This document shows, piece by piece, positions 21,571 through 31,640 of a stretch of 64,000 bases of DNA (position 1 is the first letter of the stretch; every line of letters begins with the position of its first letter). The DNA comes from Maratus speciosus (Eukaryota; Arthropoda; Arachnida; Araneae; Salticidae), in the NCBI GenBank assembly GCA_963932465.1, contig OZ010791.1, positions 619,449,800-619,513,799 on the forward strand, in the 5' to 3' direction. A program made the translations under genes and the position numbers. The notes under the pieces were generated by a model. It saw only the letters and a program-made list of their open reading frames with translations, did not search any database and had not been told where the DNA came from.

Positions 21571-22818
21571 GCATACTTGCCAACTAAATTTTGGTAAAAG
21601 TCAGAAGATTTTGGACAAAAAATCAGAAGAAATCAGAAGATTTTTTAAGTTTTATAACACTTTCTGTAAGGATTAAAAAACAGCTGAATCCTTATAAATA
21701 AACAAATTTCAAAGAGAAACTCAAATAAAATATTCACTAATTTGCAATTATACAATATATATTATGACAAAAAAGAATAACTTGAATATATTAAAAATTA
21801 CTATATTCATAGATATCATATATCCTACATTTCACATTAGACACGAAATTCACAACAAAATTTCTGAAAAGTTATGGCAGGGGGGAAGGGGGGGAAATCC
21901 ACTTTCGACAGTAGCTATACGTTTTTTCCGCAGCCCTTTGACGAAATTCGCGATCTTTAGCCGAAATTTGTTTTTTTCGATATTTTTTGACGAAATTTGT
22001 GTTTTTTTCGTGATCTTTTGACGAAATTTCTGTTTTTTCGCGATCTTTTGACGAAATTTGCCGCTTTTTCGCGATCTTTTGACGAAATTAGCGTTTTCCA
22101 CGCGATCCTTTGACGAAGTTGGCGATTTTTCTGCAAACGATTGACAAATTTAATTTTTTTCGGCGAAGATGTCGAAATTCGCGATATTTTTTACGTCCGA
22201 ATTTTCGAATTGGTGGCCGATTTTTTTAAATTTTCCGAAATGAATGCCTTACATTTTCGGAAAATTCGGACGAAAATCACCCCTATCCGTTGTTTACGCA
22301 ATCTTTTGACGAAATTCGCGTCTTTCCCGCGATCGTTCGGCGAAATTTGGGTTTTTTCCATGATCCATCGGTGGAATTTGGGTTTTTTCCGCGATCTTTT
22401 CACGAAACGCGCGTTTTTTCCGCGATCCTTTAACGGAATTCGCGTTTTTACGCGATGTTTTCACGGAAATAGTGTTTTTAGGCGATCTTTTGACGGCGCT
22501 TTTTTTACCCATCTTTTGACGAAATTCGCGTTTTTTCGCGATCTTTTCACGGAATTCGTGTTTTTACGCGCTCTTTTGGGGAAATTCTCGTTTTTTACGC
22601 GATCTTCCGACAAAATTTGCGTCTTTCCCGCGAACCTTCGGCGACATTTCGGGTTTTCCCGCGATCCTTGGCCGAAACTCGCGTAAAAAAGCGTAAGAAA
22701 AGGCCGAAAATCAGAAGAAAATGACGAAAAACGGAAGAAAACGCATTACGCGCGTAAAATAGGAAAACATGGCGATTTTTCGGAAGAATTCTGAAAAAAG
22801 CGGAAGAGTTGGCAGCTA
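21571..22818. mobile_element. hAT-type element carrying a minisatellite
   Basis: Termini GCATACTTGCCAACT and, in reverse complement, TAGCTGCCAACTCTTCC are similar. TTATGTC (21564-21570) and TTATGTG (22819-22825) are duplicated flanks, consistent with an 8-bp hAT target duplication after decay. The copy at 60871-60898 shows the empty site. AATCAGAAGA and CGGAAGA repeats flank the internal minisatellite. No transposase is present. Confidence 0.65.
21935..22690. repeat. ~30-bp minisatellite, CGCGATCTTTTGACGAAATT unit
   Basis: Roughly two dozen imperfect units of the form CGCGATCTTTTGACGAAATT plus TCGCGTTTTTT, period close to 30 bp. Because 30 is divisible by three, open frames persist on both strands: 181 codons on plus (22141-22686) and 70-89 codons on minus, each reading as ten-residue repeats. 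I regard these as by-products. A translated function cannot be excluded from sequence alone. Confidence 0.8.
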
Positions 22819-23225
22819 TTATGTGTTTGACGCGTATTTGGGTATGTGGATTTCTTGACACCATCGAAACATCCCAACGGCTGGATGGATTTTAATGAAT
22901 GAGGGCTCTTAACCATCCGATGGTTATAGGCACAGGTTTTGTTTTTATAAATTCAAAATGACGGTAGAGACGAAAAAACTTTTCCGCCCCCTATTGAGTG
23001 GCATATCATTTGATAGGTCTTTCAAAATGAAGACTATGCTTCATTGACTATTTTACAGCCAGACGCTCCATTTGAATATTACACAACCTGGAAGTTATGT
23101 AGGTAGGATCTCTAGCTTTACTGCAACTGTAACATTCATAGACATCTATAGGCCTCATCAAAACACTGTTTATAGATAGGAACCAACAATTACAACTTAA
23201 AAGTCACCAATACAAGTAAATAAAA

Positions 23226-23996
23226 AAAGGCAAGTAATATAAAAAATAATTTCACATTGATGAGAAATAATTCCACCACTTAAAAAAATGTATTTTCCGT
23301 TATTAATTTAGAATACAGAATAACAAACACGTGTGCTTTGGGAATATATTTGAGAGGTAAATACATCTGTATAACAGTGTTCCGCGAATGAAAAATAAAA
23401 ATGAAATAGATACCATGACAGGAATAGATGGAAAAGGTCATCGCCCATAAATCACGAAAAGGTAAATCTGTACAAAGGGGCCCATTTATCAAAAATATAA
23501 CTCTCGAAATAGTGCTCTCGTCAACCTCCCCGGGGATCACTTTTTGTTGCTGTAGCAACTGAAATCGTGACGTGCTTCGACATACGAAGTTGGAGAGAAG
23601 TTTCAGGACGTAAAAAAACGCATGCGATCCAATCATCTGTTACCCATACAAGCGCAAATCAGTGTAATTTAATACAAATAGTAAACATATTTTAAAGTGA
23701 TAAATGATCTCGAGAAACACGAACTACGTATCCGAATTGGCAGTTACAAGTAAAATAAATGCATGAATGAATAAACTTTCAAAATTTCTACTTTTTACAA
23801 AGCATTTAGGATTTCTTAACGTTTTCCAATGAATGCAGTTGAAATGTTTACAACTTCAGTTTGTCTGCACGTCCGCGTTCTAAGTTTTGTAATAAATCTT
23901 AGTAATTTAAGCACGTCATTGAAATAAATTACAGTGAACTACTTAAAATTCATAAAGTTACAAATAAATGTAAATACATTGCTTAGCCCCTTCGCG
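23226..23996. other. No recognised gene
   Basis: Includes a 118-codon minus-strand frame (23280-23636) with a somewhat GC-richer stretch at 23500-23600 but no recognisable domain. The remainder is AT-rich. Confidence 0.35.
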
Positions 23997-24185
23997 ACGA
24001 GCGTCATTTACAGAATTTTTAATCTTTTATCACCGTTTTTAAAAACAGAAAATTTTGCCTAATTGAATCGGGAAAATGCTCGTATTAAATAAGGCAAAAT
24101 TTACAATAAAAATTTACTGGTGAGAATAATCACGGATTCTGAGCAGCTGACGCGCCACGAATACCGGTCGCTCGCTCTCAAGGGG
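23997..24185 (+). mobile_element. piggyBac-type MITE (CCCCTTNNNGACGAGCG family)
   Basis: Left CCCCTTCGCGACGAGCG follows TTAG (23993-23996). The right end in reverse complement is CCCCTTGAGAGCGAGCGACC before TTAA (24186-24189). The 189-bp interior contains an inverted TTTTGCC.../GGCAAAA pair. Relatives are at 1732, 52153 and 54277. One flank has mutated from TTAA to TTAG. Confidence 0.7.
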
Positions 24186-24250
24186 TTAAAAGGTGCGTAA
24201 AACATAATAAAATAATTTAAAAACACATTGAAGTCCTTTTAAAAACCAAA

Positions 24251-24285
24251 ACGTTTTCAACTGAAACTTACTCGGCCTTCATCAG
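24251..24285 (-). other. CTGATGAAGG...GAAAACG motif, minus strand
   Basis: On the minus strand, CTGATGAAGGCC is followed about 13 nt later by GTTGAAAACGTTTTGG. It has the same box order as the motifs at 7060 and 12376, but the intervening stem is weak here. Confidence 0.3.
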
Positions 24286-24618
24286 TGAACTACTGTTACT
24301 TTGGACTTTCAAGGGAGGCAGGTAGTGTTGCTAGGTATCCCGCGTAAATCGGTGTTTCAAATGCTCTAGACACCACCAGTATTTTAGAATAATTTTCTTC
24401 GTTTTATCTAATGGCAAAATTAGTTGCGAATAAAGAGAGCGAAATAAGCTGCAAGATATTAGTGGTGACCAGAGCATTTGGAGCCCTGATTTACGAGGGA
24501 ACCCTAGCAGGCAGGCTACTTTTCGTCCGCATTAAGGGGACTCTTCACTCACTTGAAAAAATACCCGCTCCGTAATGTTAAACCAATGGGCAGGTTGTTT
24601 TCGAATTGCTCGTTTAAA

Positions 24619-25020
24619 TTTGAATATTTTTAAACGATTTTTTTTTTGTATAGGACAGCTGAGCTCAGCCTTTAATATGACTGTTTTTTACTTTTTCGAT
24701 TTTGATTGCACTTTTTTTTAAAAGGTACTTTCAGTTTCAAAACCGGTTCCGAAAGTGAAAGTACCTTTATTAAAAAATTAAGGTTCTACCTCTTTGAATC
24801 AAAATAGACCGATTCATTTAACATTTTTTACATTTTACATTTACGAAACCGGTTCTGAAAATGAAAGTGTCCCCATAAAAAAACAAAAACAAAAAAACTG
24901 CAACCAAAATCCAAAAAGTAAAAAAGGGCAACTGCAGCGACTGACTTTAGCTATCCAATGCGAAAAAAAAAATTATTTAAAAATATCGAAATGCAAACGA
25001 GTTATTGGAACAGAACCTTC
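24619..25020. repeat. Foldback repeat (ACCGGTT-centred), copy 1
   Basis: Two half-units meet around AAACCGGTT motifs (24738 and 24849). The outer parts contain AGCTGAG.../CAGCGACTGACTTTAGC and CGAAATGCAAACGAG. Blocks TACTTTTTCGATTTTGATTG and AACCAAAATCCAAAAAGTA are reverse complements across the centre. The copy appears internally duplicated compared with 25150-25470. Confidence 0.6.
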
Positions 25021-25149
25021 CTATAGATTTAGCATAAGATCGCGAGTGTCTTCGCGTGAATGGACAGGAGCCTTAAGGCTCCTATCCCTGCCTGTGAAGA
25101 CACTCAGGAGCTAATGCTAATCCTATGGGGAGGAATTTTTCTAATATCT
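25021..25149. repeat. GAGCCTTAAGGCTC palindrome between foldback copies
   Basis: AGGAGCCTTAAGGCTCCT is a perfect palindrome at 25067-25084. It is flanked by GTGTCTTC...GAAGACAC and CTAATGCTAATCCTATGGGG, which recurs (inverted) at 25460-25490, so the palindrome belongs to the same composite. Confidence 0.65.
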
Positions 25150-25470
25150 CGTTTGCATTTCGACATTTTTAAATAATTTTTTTTTTTTTTTTTTTTTTTT
25201 TTTTGCATTGGATAGCCGAGGTCCGTCTCTACATCGCACCTTTTTTACTTTTCCGATTTTGGTTGCAGATATTTTTTAGAATGACACTTTCATTTTCAGA
25301 ACCGGTTTTGAAAGTGAAAGTAACTTTATTAAAAATATCTGCGACCAAAATCGAAAAAGTAAAAAAGGTGCGATGTAGAGATGGATCTCGGCTATCCAAT
25401 GCATAAAAAAAAATTATTTAAAAATGTCGAAATGCAAACGAGATATTAGAAAAATCCCTCCCCATAGGAT
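25150..25470. repeat. Foldback repeat (ACCGGTT-centred), copy 2
   Basis: Nearly symmetrical around GAACCGGTTTTGAAAGTG at about 25301. The outer arms CTCGTTTGCATTTCGACATT and AATGTCGAAATGCAAACGAG are exact reverse complements, as are GTCTCTACATCGCACC and GGTGCGATGTAGAGA. It contains a poly-T run of about 28 (25177-25204). A third copy lies at 35985-36290. Confidence 0.75.
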
Positions 25471-25559
25471 TAGCATTAGCCCGTGAGTGTCTTCACAGGC
25501 AGGGACAGGAGCCTTAAAGGCGGAGACGCATTAGCGAGAGTTCACTGTACATCATAATA

Positions 25560-26560
25560 TTCCTGGTCAAAAAAAGTCTTTAAAGAAATTTTAAATTACA
25601 AAATGATTATTCCGCGTATGATTTGTTTTAAAAAAATTCCAGTAACTGTTTACTTATTACGGACATAAGAGGGTTACAAATAGCCCACACCGGATCATAT
25701 GGAAAAAGACAAATTCTTATTTATGAACAAATAATTTATTTCAAGGACACAGAAAATACCGATTTAATGCTTTGAATAATCCAAAAAAGACAGACAGATT
25801 AAAAGGAAAAGCAATGCATAAATGTCATATAGGAGTAACAAGCACGAAGATTGACGTCAATTTGCTATTCTCAAATTGGAGAAAGCAGTAAAGAGAGTTT
25901 CAGGAGAAAAATACAATCGGTTACTGACAAGCAGATGGTACACTTTAGCAGATCGCAAACACCCATCACACCTGCTTCATAGTCAAATCGCTAGATACAT
26001 TCTACTTTCATATCTTATACTTAAATAAATGCAGATAAATTCTTCCGCCATGTGGCATAATGTCTTATTACAAAAACTGTCATAAATAACAAAAATATGA
26101 AATTCACTTCAAAATTGCCAGTTTTTTTTAAGTAAACAAATAACTTAAGGAAAATCTAAACGTTGAATAAGCCGTCAAGCTATCAACAACAATATTTAAT
26201 AGAGACAAAACTGACATCCTTTTAAGAAAGTTTTATAACTTTCTTTGTTGACAAAACAAGAAAATTACTCACGGAAAAATCGAGAAAAAATGTATGGCAT
26301 ATTCGGTTTTTGATCCTATTATCCGAGTAGACTACACCCATTAGAGATTAAAAAAAAATGTGCTAAATAACAATATTCAAATTTAAATAAAATATATATG
26401 AAATAGCTTTCGTTTCGCTTTAAACTATTACAGCATACGTAGTAACAACGACGGCTTACAGTGTTGAAAATTCGGCACTTCCGGTCCCCGATACAGTGCT
26501 GCACTGTAAAAAAGAGAAAAAAACTAGTGGGTAAGTGTGATCATAGATCGCACAAAGGGT
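25560..26560. other. No recognised gene
   Basis: About 1 kb of AT-rich sequence without repeat partners in the window. A 61-codon minus-strand frame at 26319-26504 has no motif. Confidence 0.4.
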
Positions 26561-26639
26561 TTCGTTTAATATTCCTTTCAAAACGTCCAGTACATTCATC
26601 GCCATGGAACACCTAAATTTTGGCAAACCCTTCCTAAAC

Positions 26640-27015
26640 TATCGTAAAGCTTCAAACAGATTCGCCTTGTTATATTTCCTAATTTTGTTCGTGCCCCCCC
26701 CCCCCCCCCGAAATGCTACGATATATCACATGACGGGTATCTGCCAATTTTAGAAAGGTAACCCCCTTGGGGGGGGGGCGAAGTGGGGTAATGGTCACTA
26801 TGATTTTTGACGCGGCCTGATGTTTAAAAATTTTGTTATGTTTTATAAGCTATATTAAAGTTTCAAACAGATCGTCTAGCTATATTTCCTAATTTTCTTC
26901 GCGCCCCTCCCACACCCCCCCCCCCCTCGAAATGTGACACGCCATTCTTCTTTATACTTTTTTATCATGTGTTATAAAGTATCTTAAAGTTTAAAATAGA
27001 TCGCATTGTTAGATT
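26640..27015. repeat. C-rich imperfect repeats
   Basis: Two units share CAAACAGAT, TATATTTCCTAATTTT and a C-run followed by CGAAATG (C runs at 26694-26709 and near 26920-26932). They are related to the start of the 385-bp tandem duplication that follows. Confidence 0.5.
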
Positions 27016-27019
27016 TCCT

Positions 27020-27670
27020 ACTTTAAATGAAATCGCGGCCTGTTAGTTCTACATTTCATCACCAGGGAGCGCACTCTATTCTTAACAAAAGCGTATCTGA
27101 ACGGAACTCCTTTACACAATCTATCAGTAGATATATTACTCGAGGGGGTGGTGGTCTTCAGCAAGAATTTAAGATATTTATTGAAATTACTATTCGGAAA
27201 TAGTGGTAATTTAACTTTTGACATATTTATATTTAATAAGTAAAAACGCACCTGAAACGGTATGAAACAAAAAGGTAAAGAAATATTTCGCCCCTCCCCC
27301 TCCCCCCACCTGCCCGAAATTTCACACGCCATTTTTTATAAACTTTTTCTTATGTGTTACAAACTATCTTAAAGTTTCAAACAGATCGCCTAGTTAGATT
27401 TCCTATTTTAAATGAAATCGCGGTCGGTTAGTTCCATATTCCACCACGAGGGAGCGCACTCTATTCTTAACAAAACTGTATCTGAACGTAACTCCGTTAA
27501 ACAACTTATCAGGAGATATGCTAGTCGAGGGGATGGCGGTCTTAACCAAGAACTTAAGATAATTGCTGAAATTACTATTCGAAAATAGTGGTATGAATAC
27601 TTGTAAACTTTCTGATAATGAATAAGTTATACGTGTCTCATAGCGCTGTTCAAAAACACCACGCAAATTG
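27020..27670 (-). repeat. 385-bp tandem duplication with matching minus-strand frames
   Basis: The unit starting near 27022 (TTTAAATGAAATCGCGG) recurs near 27407, an offset of 385 bp. Shared blocks include GGGAGCGCACTCTATTC, TTAACAAAA and GAAATTACTATTCG. Minus-strand frames 27018-27332 and 27403-27666 line up and share most of their last 25 residues, including FVKNRVRSLV and TNRPRFHLK. I do not recognise the product, and the similarity may simply follow from DNA duplication. Confidence 0.6.
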
Positions 27671-28515
27671 TTAGATTTAAAATTTAAATTATTTTGTGGT
27701 TAAAAAAGCACATGTCTCCATTTTAATCTACGCATTTGTTAGAAATGAAACCGATTAATTAAATAATAATTAATATATCAGCTTGTAATTAAGCTAGGAG
27801 TTTGAACTGGTTATGTGTGAAATCGGCAAACAATTTCGCATCTGGATGCCAGAAAATTGAATAAAAAAATTGAATATTTAAAAAGTTTAAATTTCGTATT
27901 AAAATATTCTATTACGGAAAACCGCAAGCTCTGTCATGTCTGACACCTGCTTCGCACGAAAATGAAATCTCTTTTCCTTGTCTTCCCAAATAAATTGATT
28001 TTTTATTGATCGATTTTTAGTGGATATTTTTCACTTACACACATCGCAGAAATATGAACTTTATACCAAAATAAGGTAGATTTTTTTTCCGCGTCTGTCT
28101 GTACCTTTTACAAATTTCTCGGACCAATACTTTCTGAGATGGGATTTCGAATTAAAATGTCCACGCTTCATTTTTCGGCTTAATTTCCTCCGTGGTAACC
28201 GTGCATCCGCTGATTTTACTGGCAAACCTAAGGAGAAACTCCGACGATTTGGAGAATTTTCGTTTGTACCTGCGTTAAAAAGGTTAATTGGTTAATTTTA
28301 GAATTTAATTAGCCCGTAATTCGGTTAATTACCTATTTTTTCAAAATTTTATGATTTGTCGTTTGATGTGAGGTGTTCAGCTATAAGTACCCAAAATTTC
28401 AAGTCTCCAACATGTATAGTTTCCGAGGGCGGCCTCTGTGACGGACAGACAGACAGACAAAGGAGCGAGACGAATAGGGTTTCGTCAGATGAACGAAACC
28501 CTAAAAACGGACTAA
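27671..28515. other. No recognised gene; repeat tail near 28450
   Basis: AT-rich. Around 28340-28460 there is a repeat-like tail ending GACGGACAGACAGACAGAC. No coding evidence. Confidence 0.4.
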
Positions 28516-28732
28516 AAAACGGAGATTCTACTGGTAATCGAGTCGGCAGTACTATTTCCGTATTTTAACGTAAACTTTCCCCCATAAATTCCAGAAAAAC
28601 GGAAAATTCTCTGTAATTTAGAGGGAAAAATTTCCATAAAAATACGGATTTCTGGAATTTATGGGGGAAATTTCCGTTAAAATACGGAAATAGTACTAGC
28701 GTCTCGATTGCCAGTAGAATCTCAGTTTTCTA
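28516..28732. repeat. 217-bp near-perfect palindrome
   Basis: Left GAGATTCTACTGGTAATCGA and right TCGATTGCCAGTAGAATCTC are reverse complements with one mismatch. Continuing inward, TAGTACTATTTCC-like, GTATTTTAACG and CCCCCATAAATTCCAGAAA blocks also pair. The arms are about 85 bp. It could extrude as a cruciform and may be a hairpin MITE. Confidence 0.75.
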
Positions 28733-29220
28733 ATCTTTTTTATTTATTTATTTATTTTTTTTTACAGTGTGGAATTTGAATAACCCAAGTAGAGTCCTGC
28801 ATCGGGTCGTGTTGGGACTATATTTTCTCGTTGCGGGTCGGGTTAGATTTCACTATTTCGGGATGAGGTCGGTTTCGGGTTGGCTTTTTGACTCTTGCGG
28901 GTCTGGTTGATCCGATTTTTTAAAAGAATGTCAAAAATATTGTTTCTCGTTAAAAGTCGATATAAACCGCAGATCAAAGTTTCACAAAAGCAAAATGCGT
29001 GCTTATCTGTTTTGTTTTGTCTTAGAATTAGTTTCTGGAAGTTAATATAAACATACTTTTTCATCTACTGGTACTATAACGAATGCTCTGCACTGCTAAA
29101 GCATTTTTGCTGAATAGTTACAGTTCTAATGTACAGTTCCAATGTCTTGGTACTTCTAACGTTGTTATGGCAAAAATCTACTGTGTTAAAGACAGGAAGG
29201 ATCATTTAGCGTTTTGTTGC

Positions 29221-29257
<37 letters not shown>

Positions 29258-30311
29258 CCTTAAAAATATAACAGGGGTCTGTCCAGACTTTTTTCCCAGG
29301 GTCCAGTTTTTGTGAAAAACTTTTTACATCTGTGAAAGCTCTAGTCATAATTTGTGAATTTGAAATGACCGTTATATTCAGATTCTTCTTTATACATTTT
29401 AAAGATATGTGTATGTAAAATACATATACAGTAAATTCTGTCTAAGGCGGTACTCTGTGCAAGCCGGAAATTTGTTTACCACGGAAAATTTTTCAAGTCC
29501 TGGCGAACCCCTAGAAAATAACATTAATTCTTGTTGCATAAGACGGAATCTGTCTAACGCGGAAACTGAAATGTTCTTAAGGTCCCACCGAAACCAAAAT
29601 TTTGTGTAAGCCGGAAAAAAAGATACTTTAAAAATGAAAATCATTTCGTTTATGAAGCTTTAGTACATACGTCATTTATTCAATGCAGAGAATTTTAATT
29701 AAATTCCGTAATACTTTTAAAAAGTTAATTTAAGGAACTAGAAACTGTTTAAATTTTAAGAAAATCTTGCATTTAAAAAATGAAATAATCGTTTTTTCCA
29801 ATATAAATTTGCATGTAAAAATTATTATTACTAGAAGGATGCACGTTTATGAAAATATGTATTTTTTAAAGTACAATATATTATGTTTTAATGTTGTACT
29901 TAAATTCAAATTGATACCTTATTGTCTCATTCCCGAAGTTTTTTTTTTTGTGTGTGCATGCTAGTTTGAGTGTAAATTTGCATTGCAGCAGTACTAAAAA
30001 ATTGAACAGCATTTAACATTTATCTGTAAAGACTTTCAGAATTTTAGTTTTCAACCGATTTTCGAGCCAGGACAATTAATGAAAGATCGTCATCTGCAAG
30101 CAATTTATTAGAACTCAAGATACAACCTTTTTATCAAAAACATAAAACGTTATTCGATTGACGTATGCTTCATTCCCATGAATCACGTGTTTAGAAAACT
30201 CATTGGACGGGTTATTTGTTCTTCGTCGCTTTATCTTGTCTAAGGAATCCTTGACAAGAAGATAACTAAGTGCATCGTAAAAATTGCTTCAAAATCGAAA
30301 CTCAATACTCC

Positions 30312-31640
30312 ATCCCTGCAGGATAAAGTCGATGTTACCAAACTAAAAGGAAAATAATTATTCTGTAGAAGATCTTTGTATTAAGTTTAATTATGGTAAA
30401 ACTCAAATTTATGACGCTATAAAAAGAAAGAATTGAAAACATCTAATAGAAAGAGGAAACGTGCTGTGAAATATTATGACATTGGTGCATTAACTTTTGG
30501 ATGTTTTTCGATTGCTAGAGTGAAAATTGTGCTCAAACGTGGACTTTTTTTTCTCGAAAAAATAGGTAAAATGCATTTTAAAGCTTTCAGTGAATGGTTA
30601 ATGAGTTTCCATAACCTACACAACACTACCATGAAGCATGCTTGCTGACACACGAAAAAACGTCCCATAGCATGAAATTCGGGAATGGAAAGGAAAATTT
30701 TATCGACCGATTGAAAAGATGTCAAGAAAAGGACATATATAATTGCAATGAGACTGGAGTATTTTATTGTGTGTGCCAAATAAATCACTTGTTAAAAGAG
30801 GTAGCTAATGCCGCTGAGGTAAAACCTCCAACGAGCGTGTGACTGTTTTGCTTTTTGCGAATTTGGAGGGCAGTTTATAAAAAAAGTTAGTGATTGTGAA
30901 ATCGAAAACGACGTTATGTTTCAAGAATGTAAATATTGTTAAACTGCATTGTGACTTGGAGGTCTTAGAAAAAATACTGGATGTCGATTGTCTTAACACG
31001 TTGAGTGCCACGTCAGTCACCGGTGATCGACACTGAACTTTCCGTTTAGCTGAACTTTCCGTCAGCCATCAGTGACTGACACTTATAGATTGTATAACGG
31101 GAATCTTTTTTCGTGGCCCAAACTTAAAGACAGACAAAATAGACTTGGCATTCAACGTGTTAATGGAGGGGTGGCTGAAGGAGTTCAATAGACGAATGAT
31201 TGAAGAAAAAAAAAGTATTCCTCGGTAATGCACATTGTCATGCCGACGTCAAAGTGTGGAATATAAATTTACAATTTCTTCCGGTGGATACTACTGCAGC
31301 GACACAATCAATGGATCAATGAATTATTAAAATGCTGAAACTCACTGCAAAAGGTATCTCCTGTGGTCGATTATTGCGTCTTTTGATGATTGTTCTTCAG
31401 CCACCGATGTGACTAAAAACATCAGTGTTTACGATGCTGTTAAATGGATTCCCAAACTTTGCTCAGAAATGTCGCCTGAAAAAACTGATCATTGTCTTAG
31501 GAAAGCAAATGCGGATGACCACGCTTCAGAAAACATTGAAGACAGCACTGGAATTCAAACATATCAGGACGGCTTGAGAAGAATTAGGTGCCTCGAAATT
31601 ATTTTTCTTGTCCAGAGAAATGAAAAAAATTAATACCGAG
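30312..31640 (+). pseudogene. Tigger-like transposase remnant
   Basis: Pieces of a CENP-B/jerky-type transposase occur in order but in shifting frames. First comes an N-terminal helix-turn-helix remnant (SLQDKVDVTKLKGK, then FNYGKTQIYDAIKRK). Next is a second DNA-binding half at 30433-30648 with FKAFSEWLMSFHNLHN. A DDE strand at 30642-30842 reads DIYNCNETGVFY, where this family normally has Asp in the NADETG position, so the first catalytic Asp is Asn. ERVTVLLFANLEG follows, then a piggyBac MITE insertion (30997-31159). After that come WLKEFNRRM and, at 31409-31633, SVYDAVKWIPKLCSEMSPEK, typical of the C-terminal part. Stops, frameshifts, the lost Asp and the insertion mean no active enzyme is made. 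Confidence 0.8.
30997..31159 (+). mobile_element. piggyBac-type MITE (CACGTTGAA family), copy 2
   Basis: A 163-bp unit between TTAA (30993-30996) and TTAA (31160-31163). Termini are CACGTTGAGTGCCACG and CTTGGCATTCAACGTG, matching the 9064-9220 copy. It interrupts the transposase remnant between its KL-HCDLEVLEK-like segment and the WLKEFNRRM segment, so it arrived after the Tigger element. Confidence 0.85.

Larger units (their letters stand above)
21548..23225 (+). repeat. GACTGCCAAGAAGGGTT repeat, copy 1, interrupted
   Basis: The family is seen uninterrupted and inverted at 60455-60898. Shared blocks are AACATCCCAACGGCTGG, ATGGATTTTAATGAATGAGG, ACACAACCTGGAAGTT and AACTTAAAAGTCACCAA. Here the unit is split after GGGTTATGTC by the 21571-22818 insertion and resumes with TTATGTGTTTGACGCGT. 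Confidence 0.7.

Noticed and set aside
22141..22686. 181-codon plus-strand frame
   Set aside because: It is produced by a ~30-bp minisatellite whose period is divisible by three, and frames on the opposite strand are equally open. Not called as a gene.
21935..22690. Possible CRISPR-like array
   Set aside because: Units are directly adjacent and drift continuously, without constant repeats and unique spacers, in a eukaryotic transposon context.
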